From positions 38,607,644 to 38,671,643 of the forward strand of contig NC_060251.1 in assembly GCF_921293095.1 (NCBI RefSeq): 64,000 nucleotides of DNA. The letters are read 5' to 3'. Below, in pieces: positions 34,146 to 49,100 of the stretch. Both the position numbers and the translations under genes were made by a program. Numbering within the stretch: the first letter of the stretch is position 1; each line of letters begins with the position of its first letter. The stretch comes from Ischnura elegans. Its lineage: Eukaryota; Arthropoda; Insecta; Odonata; Coenagrionidae. Below the pieces are notes generated by a model, which had not been told where the DNA came from, searched no databases, and worked only from the letters and a program-made list of their open reading frames with translations.

Positions 34146-37100
34146 CTGAAAGAATGAACACATTTCCAATGAGAGGTACCTACTGTTATGCTTATTTTAT
34201 TGGTTTGTTTTCCAACCCTCTGGTGTACATATTCTTGTTTGAGTTTGTGGAAGTATTGCATTAGGAAATAAATTATTGAGTCATTGCTTTTAATTTACCT
34301 AAGTGGTAATTGCATTTCATCATACTTATAAGTTAGTGAAGTACTTTACCTAATAATAAAAATAATTTATTTATTTTTCTGATTAATAAATCTGCACCTA
34401 AAAGGTAAGGGTCACTATGTTCATTTTTCTAATTTATCAGGAGAGCATGCAGTGTTTAAATTTAAAAAAAGCTGGAGAGAATTTTTTTTATTTAAACAGT
34501 AATTACTAGAAGGTTAGGTTATTATACAAATGACATTGTGGTATAAAAATGTTGTAAACTTGTTACCTTACCTTCTAGTAATCACTGGTTAAATTATTTA
34601 AAAAAATCTTAAAACTGCTCTCCTGAGGAAAACAGTCATACTGTCCTGTAACTATAAGATACAGAAGTATTAATAGAAAGGAATTGGTTGTAATTAGTGA
34701 TACTCATCAAAACCACAAACAAAATTTTCAAAATATAAATGAGTGTATTGAATTACATTATGAATGATAATATAAATTTAATGTTCATTGGAATTCATGC
34801 ACAGAGTGTATGACATATGTTGGCCTACATGGTTTTTAGGGGATTATTCTTCATTTTAACGATTACTCCTGATTTTTAGATCTTTAATCAAATCTTAACC
34901 ATAAGTTTAAGTATAACTAATTTAGACTACAACCAGGCCACGGTGTTTCCTAAAACTTTGTGTGTGGCAGCTTGCTTTTTCAACTGAATCTGAGTTGAAG
35001 AGATGGTAGATTTCTGTTGTCTATGTATATCATGAATTCAATTTTGCTTTAAATGCCTTTGCTCAAGTAGGTAGGTAGATATATTCATGTAATATCAGCC
35101 TGTTGTTTTCTGGATTCTATCTTTCTCTTGTATTGTTTTTTCTAGCATTTAGGATGTAGGTTTTTGTAACTAATTTGTATTCCTTTTAGTACATAGTGTG
35201 TTGGTCACCACCACCCTCTTTATCTCATCTCTCCTTGGAATAAATTTCTTTTCATGATCGATTGCCTCTCTGTCTACTCTCTTCCTCATAATATGTGCTG
35301 TATGTTATCATTATGCCTTTTTAATTGAAGAACTCATTCCCATCTGTAGGTGCTGGTCTCTATTTAGGTATTTATTATTTTTTATTTTAATTAATATTTA
35401 AGTGTTTGTTGCTCAGTTATTATTCCATTTTTTTTGGGCTTCTTTGATCAATATTGCATCTAATAATGCCTTTGAAATAGAACAGCCTTTAACCTTAACT
35501 TATTCAGCCAGCGTTGGTACTTATGCTTTGCGTAAACTGTGCAGTCAATATGCATTAGTTGTTTTTAATATTCAAATGCCTATTTTTCCTCTATGCAGGA
35601 ATGTTAGATTATCTTAAGATGCATTTTGGAGCATTGTCCATTTAATGATAGCTGCATGCTGAAATGAAGGATTTTGTCCTGCCTATTTTATTGTAAGTAC
35701 AAGCATGTTTCCTTTACATTACTTTACTAATGTATGCTAAGTGTTCCTTTTTTGGCTAGCTTGTGGTGCTGGTACTATACAGTGAAAATTGACAGCATGT
35801 TGCATAATCATTAGGTGACATTTTTTATGCTTGACGGCAGAGCTACATGGGATAGTGAGGCATGAGCTGTAAATGTTGTTTCTGATGCATGGACTTTGCT
35901 TCATGAATGCTTTTAAATATTGATCATTTAATTTGAGCATCTGTTTGAGCATCAGGCATGAATTTTATCATTTTATTGCATTGCATTCCGAAATTTCAGT
36001 TTTTTTGCATGAAAATCTGGGAGGAGTTACTTTTCAATGCAATTACATTTTTTTAAAATATTTTAAAATCATTTCAATGTTTCAAAATTTTATCAAAAAA
36101 AATTTCAAAATTTGATGTTAAATTTATCCTGACCACTTTTAAAAATCGATATTTAAAATATTTTGATTATCATTAAAGTTTTACTTATTGTTTCACCTAT
36201 TTTATTGACATCATCCAAACTTGGTAATTTTTTTCTGGTTAAGTTTATTTTAGTTAAACTGCTTTCTGGTCACACGTTAACCTGGCACTTAACTTTGTAT
36301 AGTTTCATTTATACGGGTATATGAAATATTTCTTACATTCCAATAAGATTTTTCCGATAAGAAGTAACATTTATTTGGTGAATTGGTTAGGGTAATTGGT
36401 ACAGCCATCGGGTGAAAATAAAATTTTCCTGATAAATGGCTTTTTTGTAGGTACGTTGGTATATTAAATGACTCACACGTATAAGCTAGCATTTGATCAT
36501 CCTAATCTATGTCGGAATGAAAATCCAATCTATTTTCCCAAATTTTGACACTTTTCAGCTGCATCATCAGAGCCAAGGATACTTAGTACTAATTAGAGGC
36601 TCCAGTCCTCACGTAGAAGGTTGATTTATATGGTCACTTTGGGTGCATTTAAATCGGCTTTCAAAAATGTCTGCAGTGTGGGGATTGATGCATTGCAGAT
36701 CGATTCATTTATTCACAATATTTAGAATAGATTATTATTTAAATAAGTAGCAAAGAACAGTGTTGAAAAGTTATAAATTTGATAGATCATATCATAATGG
36801 ATATTAATGTCGGTTAACAACCTAAATTCAGTTTACTTTATTTCCCTAAAAAAAATTGGAATTGTTAGCAACGCGAGTGGCAAGTGGAAACCACATTTAA
36901 AAGCACAATGGGTGGCAACAAGAAAGAAAGTAGTTTAAAAAAGAGAAGAAATGTTAAAGATTTCATGTACTTATTATAGCCATTATAAATATTGGTGAAT
37001 GCCAGTTTTGTTTTAGAATATGTATTTTTATGCTTCAAATGTTCATTTGTGACCCAAGTCTTTATTGTATTTAAACTATGTAAAACAGAATTATGCCAAA

Positions 37101-40100
37101 AAGTCGCGACTACTTAGAATGCGTGAGAAATATAATAAATATTGTGGTGACCTTGATCTATTTAAAGAAAGAAACAAATTTTTCAAAGCTCTGATGTAAT
37201 TGATGGATTATAATGACTAAATCAGATGCAATTGATACATTATGATAACTGGGGCTGTATATTCACGTGTTCCTATGATCAAGGGCGAATCCAGGATTTT
37301 TTCTGGGGGGTAGGGGGAAGAAGGGTCTGATATGCAGACGGTCTTCTCTCATATTTGAGAATAAAAACAATATACAAAAATTACTTTATGAAATATTCTC
37401 CTTATTATAATATGGAAGTTAATTATATGAGATTAAATGATTGAGGCTCCATAATTATCGAATAAATATGTAATAATTCATACACAGAATAAACCTGACA
37501 TAATGATACCCATATTAAAAATCTTCTCTAAATTTTAAAACGCCTTGGGGCACGTGCCCCCTTAATCCGCGTCTGCCTATATTTTAATAATGTACATTTA
37601 TGCATATATTGTATGAGTTGAAGTTTCCCTTTAATAATGTTGTTGGGAAAACTATAAAATAAATAAATAAAACATATCAAGTGAGCGACTGATGAATCCT
37701 CTATTGTATCATTCGTGGTCGGAGGATTGCGCGATCTTTTCAAATTCCGTGCGCTATCCATCGCCCGTCGAGTAGTCATCACTTTCTCGCTTGGAGTGGG
37801 AAATCTGAGATGATGAGAGGGAGAAATCTTTTGGAGCGTGCAGTGAGTGTGTAGTAGTAGGTAGGTAAGTACTCACTGTGAGCGTTCCCCTTCTGACTGA
37901 AGTGGAAGCAGTCGGGGGCGAAGTAGGAGAGGTCCGGGGAGATGCCGAAGCGCGTCTCTACGAGAGGGGGCGGTCGGAGGCCGTCGAAGAACGGCTGCAG
38001 CACCACCGCGAACTCGTCCGTCTCGTACTTGGGCAGCGAAGCCTGGGGCGAATCGCCGTCGGTAGGGCAGGGAGAGAAATGGAAGGGAAGACGTGTGAGA
38101 TCACTTAAGAGAACTGCTTCCGCGATCTTAACCTTGAGGTGGAAATGCCAGTTTTGGGAAGCGAGGAAGAAGGTTAGGTTCTATTCAAGGGGACTGTTTA
38201 GAGGAGGCCCAATTCCATCCCATATAAGACCTAATTCTGTTGCCACTTCGGTCCCATTTTAATCTTTTTAAAAAAATGTCCGCGGCGCGGTGATGAATGA
38301 AATGCGATCCACTTTTTCCCAATATTTTGTATTGTAATGTTTGTAATTGCGAGGATTAGCATTGAAAAGTTATGAATTTGATAGATCAAATCATCATGTA
38401 TATACATTTCTGTTAACACTCCTAATTATATTTTATTTCCCCGTGATACTCGGATCACTTAGTCCGTCAGCGACGCGAGTGGCGACTTTTGTAAACCCAT
38501 TTAAATTCGCGGTGAGTGACAACACATTTAGAGGCCGACTTGAGGATCTTCTCTTGTAATATTCGTGGTTCTATTCTTCTTATTCCAGAAAAACTCCTCT
38601 CGTAAGGTTTTATATTCAGGCGGTTGCGAAGCCAAAATATTGTGAGTGGGTATTGTAGTCTATTGACCCCTCAAGAACTATACGTGCCTACACTTGATGA
38701 GGAGGTGTATGAAATAATTCGCGTATAATTACGTAAATGCGCTAATTACCTATTCTATAAAACCATTGCACCATCAGCGATTCTTTCTCGCATTTTTGAA
38801 TTGGCCTCTATTAATTTCCACGTCCTGTGTCGCCCTACCTGAGCGATAATTACTTTATCTCGTATTTATAAATAGCTCATAAATTTCCTTAAAAATACTT
38901 TACATCGCAATCATTTAAAACATATTTTTATGCTATAGGTAAAAAGAAAGTTTGATTTTTGAGTGAAATATTGAGTGCTTTCCTATATGTGGATTCAAAT
39001 TCTTCTCAATTCCGTCATAATATGCTAAAGTTAGTCGGGTGCTTTTTTGTGTGATTTTTATCTCGCTCTCACTCGCTCGGCTTATTTGTAATTCGCTCTT
39101 CTAGAATGAGTATATTTTTCAGGAATTCGTAACTTTTAACTTTCTGATACTTGGATCGGCCACGTTTTATAGTATAAGCATGTAATCTAGCGTGGTATAG
39201 CCATTCTGTGGGTTAGCAATTATTCTTCATTATTATTATTATATTGTACAAGTTACAAGTTGGCTATTTGCCAGGTGGTAACAGTTTATACAAAATAAAA
39301 AGAAAAACAAAAATATTGCAAATGAGAAATACATTACCAAAATGAAACTAGAAATTGAATATTTAAAATTCAGTGACATTATTTTCCAATATTAATCCTC
39401 TACACCTCTTCTTGAAAATCCTTACGTTGTTAGGGTAGGTCTTAAACAGTTCTGCAGGGAGTCTATTCCATTCCGTAATCGTCCTGTTGAGGTACGAGAA
39501 TTTCTTTACGTTAGTCCTTTGCGGCCGGCATTTCATCTTGTATTGGTGATCATGCCTACCAATATATCTTCTTCCGTAGTTCCCCCCATGCCTTTTCCCC
39601 TTTCAGTGTGCGGAAGAGTGCGCAAAGCCTATTTATTTTTCTTCTCCGTTCTAGTGTGTCCCATCCCAGTACTTTCAGCATTTTACCGACACTTTCGGTC
39701 TTTTTGTGTTTCCCCATGACATTCCTTTATATATGATAACATGAATTTGTAATCCGGAAAGTTTGTGTTGCTTTGAATAGCGATGCTTGTAAATTACGCA
39801 TAAATTATTCTGTTCAAACCGAAAAGCTTTAATATTCCATGTTTGGGCTTAAAATTGTAAAAGTCGTGGATTTTGGTTTTGAAGTTGCCATCCCGTAGCG
39901 ATTCATACAAGTTTCACAAAAAGAGCATGAGCACTATGTAATCTCGAAAAGATAGTTGATAATCAGCGTCCTTCGAAGACCACGTCCTTTTAATTATCTC
40001 CTCCTGGTAATTAAAACTTCTAGCATATTTAAAAGAAGGAATCAATATTCTACGCCTCTGATAAGGTGTTGGCTATCATATGAGAACTCTTTCAAATCCA

Positions 40101-43100
40101 TATTTTTAATCCATTCCTAAAATATCCCGTATTTTTATGTTTTATCATGCTCAGAAATTTAAATATGCTCATTTATCTGTTTCGTTCGTCTTTCTTTTGA
40201 CAGTGAATCACCCATCCTGTCCCCAGAAAACGCTAATAAATAGTCATCTTTTCTGTAAAAAAGGATGATTAAGGAACTCAGCTCCATTCTGCTAAGTAAT
40301 TTGATATCACGACAATTTTTTAGTACCCCGTATGAAATCTATAATTATTACGTTACCTGGATATTCTAGATGCTTCGCGAAACCGAGGTTGGAAGAATAG
40401 AGATTAGTCAAAACCTTACATTAGTTCATTAGTTTCTATCATAAGTATGAGTTTACCTGTGGTTAGTTTTAATAATTTACCACTTTTCTCTCTGTTTCCC
40501 AGTAGCCTTCCGTCATCTTTTCCACAGAATCTGCTTTTCCTTTGTCAGATCCTCCGAATAGGCAGGAACAGAATATCATTCTCCTAATGTGGCATCGCAA
40601 AGGAATATTTTTCATGAACCGAAGATGAACGATATCTGAAAAAATTACAATATAAAAGTGATAGATGTTTTAATTCATTCTTTCGTTACCGGGGTAAATT
40701 AATTTTCATTTACTGAGATTCTCAGTGAGTAAATGCCTTCTAAATCATATTCGTAGGACTTAGAAGGCGTTTACACAATACCTTTTGAAAATTTGATTGT
40801 TATTAATGCTTATTATTATTGTGAATTCCATTAAACATCATGTGCAGCAAATAAGGTAGTATTTTCCTAATTGAGTAACGCCAATAGTGGGATTTACGGG
40901 TTAAATTTCCATTTATACATAGCGATTATTGTAGAATTATAAGTCATGATGTAATAAAAACATTAAAATTTTGAATTCATTAAAATAAACTTAAAAATAA
41001 ATGTCTTACAATTAAAGCAACTTTTTCTGTTCTTATTGCGGAATGAGGCTGGCCTGAATTACCGTAACCACTGCTTCTCGCTTCTGGCGAATTTACCTCA
41101 AAGGAAACGACCAGCTGGGGTCACAAAAAGCTCAACCTGATATCGCGGTATGACCAGAAAAGATCGCCTTTATCACAACTATGGCACAGCGAAGAATTAA
41201 GACTGTGTGACAGTGTAAACTCAGGTCGGGAAAATTAAAATCCTGTCGATGTTACTTTGTGAATTCATGGACTTATATGAGTTTCGCGATGTTATGCCTA
41301 TCACCAGTCTATAAAAATTATCTTTGGAGTTGGTACGTACATGATCCCATTTGACGACCGTGCCTTGCTTGATAAGATGTGATATCGATCCAACGCCGTT
41401 TGAAACAAGACCGAAACCACGATATGCAGATTGAAGAAATGCGCTTTCTCGCGAATTGGAAGTCATCTTCGGGGCTAACCGACCATTAAGGGGCCAATCG
41501 AAGATCAAACGAGTATTTTAAATATCCCTGTAATAAATTACGATAATTCAAAGTTTTAAAACACAGAAATTGGTTTTTGAAAGGCTTATTTAGCGGGGTA
41601 TATTTATTAATTTTATGCCCACAGTTTTAATTATGATTCCCATTTAAAAATTTAACAAATTCGCTGTTCTTTCAAGTTCAGAGATATAAATAAATTAAGA
41701 AATATGTGCCAATGTGTCGTTATGCACGCTGAGTTTATTAAGAGTTTTTGGAGCGGTAGAGCAAGGAAGTAAAAATGAGAAACTAGTTGTCCGTAAGAAA
41801 GAAAACCAGCTATTTTCGTCGAAGTTAAGTACCCCCGCGTAAAAAGAGTCGGAAATGCTATTGCCTCGTGTAAATGGAAGAAACAGTCTATATCACCTAC
41901 CGCTAAATGTCTAATGAGCCATAAATAGTGCTGAATTTCTGTGAGCTAAAGAAACAAAGGACATTATGCTAGAGGTAGTTCTCTCGTGGTAGGATCCAGT
42001 GATGTCTTATTATGCCGGACATTGTCGTCGCAGGACTTGTAAATCGCTGTAGTTTCCATTAAGAGCGTGGGTTCATTTACCTCGAACTTTGGATGATGAA
42101 TAGTGCCGTTCTCAAAGCTACTTTTTGGGGCTTATACTGGTTTACATAATTTTTCTCTAAAAATAATTAAATCCCATAGTGAGCGCGAGTCTTACTTAAG
42201 CATGCGATATACTAAATAAATTAAATGGCAGTATTCGAGCCCATATTCATGTAGCTTAGGCAGTTTTAGTGAATATTAGGCTCCAAGGTACGTGGGCCGC
42301 ATGGGTCCAATTTCAATGTGTCCCGCGAGCATGAAAATTTGCCTTAGAATGTAATATTCGCGCCGTATTAAAAGCAGATATTTAAAAAAAATGAAGATGT
42401 AAAAATGGGATTTCGTAATTTTCTACCAAATGCATCGTACTCAACTAGGCACGTGGATTAGGTTTATGAACGTCCTTGGGAGGTTAGCCTTGAGGAAGTC
42501 AAGCGTCGTCTCCAGCTGTCGCCTGTGTCCTTCTGGTGAATCCTTGTCGCTGTCCACGAAGCAGTACTCGTTGCAGATGTCGTTTCCACCAATGAGGATG
42601 TTCACTAACTGCAATGCAAGCACAATGGATCAGGTATTTCGTGGCAACTACATGAAAATGTTGATCTCTGACAACACGATGTTGAATGTACTTCTTAAAT
42701 ATTTCTGCATTGATTAATCGATATTATTGAAGTATACCATTGAAAATTATGTAATGAATGAGAGAGAGCCATTGAGGGGGTGAGAAGATAAGGGATACAA
42801 GTGATAATTTTCCAAACAGGGTTTGGTAAGAAATTGGGTAATGAAAACAAACAAATTCAACTAGATATTTCGTGGTGCATTTGATTTTTCACTCGATTCA
42901 GCACAGAACAGAGACTCACTCGTATCCCTTGGCTACCGAATTTATTTTATACTTCTTCTATTAATTAAATAACTCCGTTTTAAAAAAATGTACGCCTTGA
43001 CATCTCACCCCCTCAATGATTATGTGGATTTAATTGGCAATGGCTTCTTTCGTCAATCAAAGTCCTTTGTAGTAGGCGCGATTCTTGTCGGTAATTGTTG

Positions 43101-46100
43101 TTTTAGACTTCAAAGTCTTAAGGCAATTAAAAAAATCATTTGAAATTTATCGTAATTGAGCTTCACTTTTTTCTTTTGAGTTATTTTTCTAGTCGAATCA
43201 CTTGAAAATTCTACTTCTAATTCTTTGGGGGCTAATGTGTGACACCTGGAATTAATCTTGAAATTTCCGTGACTCACCGAATTTTCCTCCTATGTTATTA
43301 CTGAAATCCAGGGAAGATCCCATTTCACCATATATTTGATTTTGTATTCCCCTTTAAACATTTTTTTGTTTGATCGAGATGGTGAAAACTTGATAGGGTG
43401 GGCCAAGTTATCTCAAAATTAAATCTGCGAGTGAGTCCTCTTTAGCCTGTTGCGTCATTAGTCTCACTTGGGGACCGCGAGGTCCTTTGGCTGAAAGCAG
43501 ACGTGCAAACCGAATTCGTGCGATGCTTCCGCGTCGTTGCCATGTCTCTGTGGATATGATTTCCTAAAATAAAATGTATGAACGACATAGGTGTCTATTC
43601 CATCTTTTACTATGTGAATCGAATCCTTTTATGAATCGCGCTATCACCTACAAACATGCACAATCGTTTTCGTTTACCAGCATTTTAATATTAGACTTTG
43701 ATAAAGTATCCATTAATAATACTGCTGAAAAATCATAAAAAAACAGATCGTGATTCAAGTAGCTGCCTTAGTTTTATCCGCTAATTTTTCTGTCACAAGC
43801 GGGAAGAGATAGAGCGGCAAAATTATGGCAACATAGCGATCGGTTTTAGTCACTTTGTCTTTTCGTGATTTTACGTGCAGGTTTTAGGGAAAGACCTTTG
43901 AAAACTCCTTAATGGCGTGGTTTGATCGTTCCTACCAGTTTTTTTTGTGTAAAAAGTTTTGGCTTGATGTGGGATAGCATTCTTTCCGTACCTTTTTTTC
44001 ATGTAACTCGTATTCCTCGTGAAATATGACCTAAGGCTCTGATTAGTAAAGTGCGACTGTGGCGAGTATAAATTTGCCTTTCTTAAACGATTAGCTATGT
44101 ATATCTCACCGCACAATGAGTATTAAATAATGTAAGTATTAGAAGGGTAAAATTTTAATGGTCAAATGTTAAAATCTCAAGTGAATCATTAATGATACAG
44201 TGCAATTTTCAGAGTTGACCTTCCGTTGGAGGGTTTCATTGACACTCCTAAATTTACCTTTTAGACTGTTGGAAACACCATCAAATTACTAGATATGCGA
44301 AATTAGTGTTAACATGCCGTCATTTTATAGTAGAACATACTTTTTAATCTGGCGATTGATATCACATAGATTCTTAGAAATTCATTGGATTATTGAGGAA
44401 GACATATATCTAAATTCAAGGTTTTTCAATCGATTGAGTCAGTTTTGGTGATATCGGATGTGCCGCCATCTGTATATTTCGTCTGACTGCTTTTCTGGCA
44501 CGCGTTCTACTCATGCCCCGATAAATGCCCTCGCTTTTCCTGAGGACGGATTACTTCTCTCCCATGCTTTCCCATCGTCCTTGCTTCATCACAATTTCCA
44601 TCACTTCCAGGCGCTTTCCCTCGAATAAACTTCTCCACCCACATACCTAATTTTACCTCTGGTAGTTCTAGAGACATACCCCGCGGTTCAATTAACATGG
44701 TAATTTTTTCTTGTGTACATTAATGTGAATTTTATCGCTATTCACGCGGAAGGTTGCGATTGTACCGTCTATCTACGAGGTGTGTTCAAAAAATATCGCG
44801 ACTTTTGTTTTTTTTTTCAAAAATTATTTATTTATTCATGAATATCTATGAGTTCTTGCCACAGGGTAGAACGGTCAATAAGGAATATTACCTGCAAGTT
44901 ATGCGCAATTTGCGCGAAGCAATCCGCCAGAAACGCCCGGATTTGTGGAAGAACAAAAATTGGCTTTTGCACCACGATAACGCCCCTGCTCACACATCGT
45001 TGCTTGTGCGCGACTTTTTGGCCAAAAACAACAAACTAATGATGCCGCAGCCACCGTATTCCCCAGATCTGGCCCCCTGTGACTTTTTCTTGTTCCCTAA
45101 ACTGAAGAGACCCATGAAAGGACGACGTTACGCTACGATTGACGAGATAAAAACGGCATCGAAGGAGGAGCTGAACAAGATAAAATGATTTTTTGAAGTG
45201 CTTCGAAGATTGGAAAAACCGTTGGCACAAGTGTATAATATCTCATGGGGATTACTTTGAAGGGGACAAAATAGATATTCATGAATAAATAAATAATTTT
45301 TGAAAAAACACAAAAGTCGCGATATTTTTTGAACACACCTCGTATCTACATTAGTCTGCCATCGTCGTTCTGACTATCGATTCTTGTACTTTCCTCCTTC
45401 ATTAATTTGAAGATTTGAGGGAAATGTGTCGCTATGCCGTGTTGGCAATATGAGATCAAATGTAGGTATACATGAGCGCTCGAAGAGTTTGCTCACTACA
45501 CAAAATCTGAGACCATCTTTGAAACCTCCAACTTCGGTATCATATAGAGAAATGTTAGCCAATGAAATACTTTTGAATAAATCCTGTGAAAATCCAAATA
45601 CTTGTCACTCTAACTGAAGAAATTCTTCTCGGGTTCTTCTCCTGGTCTTATTTTATCCAAGGTCGAAGTTTCGATACTCGACCCGTTCATAGTCGTCAAG
45701 GCGTATGGGTCGAGAATTCAGATGTAGATTTGAGTCGAGCATTCAGGTGAATGATTTGGTGTTTGCTCTGTTGCCGGATACTTCGGACGACTCATTACTT
45801 TAAATGCTTTACCTACATTTCCCGTTACCTTTGTTTGAAGCAAGGTTTTTCAACTCGCGGCCCCAGGGCTGCATGCGACCCGCCAGCTAATATTTTGCGG
45901 CCCCTTGAGGCTAAAGGAAATATTTTATCGCGCCACACAATATAAAATATATATCGACTCACTTTTCAAAAATTAACAATGCCAGAAATAGCACTGATTG
46001 ATTGAAATTTTGAACCATTAAAAATTATTGATCTTTGAAGTGATTTTTTTTTTAATTTAATTGATGTGGTGACGTGGGTAACGTGAAGTGGATTATTTTG

Positions 46101-49100
46101 GCCCTCCGGACGATGTGAAATCTAGTTTTTGCCCTTGCATGAAAAAATGTTGAAGCCTCTGGTCTAAAGCATCCGACTACAGGGCAAACTCGAGACCAAT
46201 CGGAGCGCTTGGCACAATCTTTCTGTGGTTAAAAAATGGTGCGTTTTCAGCCTAAACATCATTATTAATTTTGATTCTTATTGGCATCGGGATTAAAATT
46301 TCTCGTCACAATTTTCTCTACCCTATATTTACCCTGGGTTATAAGCGCTGGGAATATATAAAAAGATCTACCTTCCAGTCTTTCCTGAAGTCGACGCTGG
46401 GGTCTGACTTAATCTTCCGCACGAGCAGCTTGGCTTGGAGAAACAAATCCTCGTCCAAAGCTCCGTTCTGAGCAAGGTTGAGGTTAGCACCTGGATCCAA
46501 AGCGGTCTTGACGGTTTTCGTGGCGTATCCTGTGAGCTGCGGGTTGAAAACTTTGAGGATGTTCGGAAGGGTCAGGAATTGCCGCCATGTACCCTGACCG
46601 CCTGGAAGGAGACAAATGAAAGCTTATGCAGGGTTTACATTGGTACGAAAATCATTTGACAGTGTTCTTGTGATATTAGTTATGTTTTGTAGTTAGAATG
46701 AAGTGAAAATACGGGAACAAATTTTTATCGGCCGATCTTTAACTATTAAGATCGTTGAGAGATGTTTGCGATCCATAGGCCCATCCTGAATATGTGGTAT
46801 CATAGGTCTGTGACTTAGTCTGGGGTGAGCTCAAACTTACATATCCAAACCAACATTATGGTTTGGTCACCGAGTGAGTGGAATGCAAATTTTGGTCCGA
46901 ATATGTGCTGTGTATTTATTGATGGCCTCAAGTCGTCCGTGATATTTCATCTACGAGTACCATCTCGTATTAATTTTGAGCTTGTCTTCAAGGAGTATAG
47001 ATGCATATTTCTGGATCAGGGAATAGTTTAAATAGGTACATGAATCTAGTGAATGTCAAAATAAAAATTGGGATGTAATACAGGTATTTTTGTAGGATAT
47101 TACTTCGTTTGGAGTGATGACATATGGTTTGGTTATTTGCTATCTATCTTCTATATTATTTCTACTGTATAGATGCCTTTTTCTCAACTTATACGCAACC
47201 AAACTCTACAAACGAGGTACCAAAATGCATAGAATTTATCAGAGAACATGCGACGGCATATCTTCCTAATTTTGCTATTGTTTCCTAAAATTGGTTTTTA
47301 AATAATAATTAAAAAAAACAAAAAAAACGGTAAATATTCCTGACGTTAACGGCGCACAAACTGATGCATTTGTCAATTTGCAACAATATCTCTAATTCTT
47401 TAAATAACTTTTATCAAAATGCAGCTGATTCCACATTCAAGTCTCCTGTTATGTAACTTAAGTATGAGTCATCATGTGCGTTTAACAGAGGATAAAGTAA
47501 TTACTTCCAATGTTGTGTTTAAAGAGGTCCTCTGACCTCAATTTGTACATGAACATTCCAATTAAATTTGTGCATAAAACCCTGCCTTTTTTTCTACATT
47601 TTAAAATTAGAAACGCGCCTATCCCTCTGTGGACCTGCATTAAAAAGGCGGGGGAAGCCCGCTGGGAGCGGGCGCAGCACGCTCGTTTTATGAAATTCCT
47701 AGGATTTTGTGGTGTTAGAGAATCTTATGATAGGAGAAAATTGTTAGAAACGCAATTATCTTCTTTCACCTGGATTTGAAATAGGACTTTGCGCTGAGTA
47801 TTTTAAGAAATTAAGATGCCAACTCGTCAGTTAAAACAACGTTCTGACATATTTCTCTTTTATCCCCTTCTCGAAAATACTATGTTTTTATGTAAATATG
47901 ATGTATTTCTACGTTTGGGGAATCTAATTGTATTTCAAATGAATACAATGTATTCTTAGTCAGTTATGGTACTCGTACTTATGGTGGCTACTCAAGACGT
48001 AGGTATTGGGTATTATGTGGGTTAATGATTCCGTCATTAGAGAGTGCTTCTCGTTCACATTATTCCAATTCACGATACCTTAGCTTTTGTTTATTCATTG
48101 CCGTTTGTGTACCTTTATTTGTGCTATTAATTATCGCCTTGGGCCGCTTTCTGTCGAACACGGATTATTACGCTGCTGCATTGTGAAAACGATGATCACG
48201 CAGCCTTTTCTTGTTTAATCGAACAAAGGGAAGCTGTGAAAGTGTGACGAAGGGAAACCATCACGTATTCTCAATTCCAGCTGCAGCTCCGCAGCTGTGC
48301 TATCGTATTCATTGGGTTAATCCATATCGAAAATGAGATCTTGCGTTATTGTTTCTTATGGTGGGAACTTAAATTTAACTATTTACGTTCTTTGTGCTAT
48401 GAGATACGGGATGTACTTATTTTTAAAGGTTAATTGGTGAAACAAGTATAGTAAAACAAACTTGGAATAAGTAGTTACTGAGTAGTTTGAGTGGCGAGTA
48501 TTGTGATGGGTAATGCGATTCTCACGTTATTACCGGGGAATATGTAATCGCTCAAATTTATCGTAGTTACTTGTACCATAATGGTACAATCATGTACCAT
48601 ATTAATATTCATACAATGACTTTTTGAATGAATGAATTTTTTTCAAGCCCGCCGGTATCCATATCAACAAGTGAACGTCATCTTAGTGGTAGAATGATTG
48701 TTGCCAAGGTTTGAATGAATATGTGTTTAATGTATAACTTTTATAGAAAATTTAAATAATTCAGTGATAATTGAGATATTTTATGCCGTTTCTTGAATTT
48801 TTTCTCTGTGATTCATGCGATTATCAGTTCGGGATGGCTCACCAAAAAGTTGATTAAAAAATACTTCGTACCTTCAGAAGGTAAATTCAGAGGATGGAAG
48901 CCGTTGGTGCGTGTAAATAAATAAATATTTATTAGGAATATAATATTATTACAAGAAGGTATCCTGATATTTAAAAGTGAAATTACTGTGTAAAAGCTTC
49001 TTCGGTAGTCATTTAGTATAGAATCGATGAAGTTCAAAAGTGGTTTATACTTATTATTATGTCGTTTACCAGTAAAAAATTACTTATTTGGATTCATTGG

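Noticed and set aside
37878-38262. Plus-strand frames of 76 and 106 codons
   Set aside because: They overlap the minus-strand exon with the DCFH block and reflect its low stop-codon density.
41221-41508. 95-codon minus-strand frame inside a PLB1 intron
   Set aside because: No similarity to the lipase. Exons on both sides join in phase without it, and it lacks convincing acceptor/donor pairs in that frame.
47510-47779. 89-codon plus-strand frame
   Set aside because: Unrecognised, isolated, opposite strand to the host gene, no splice support.
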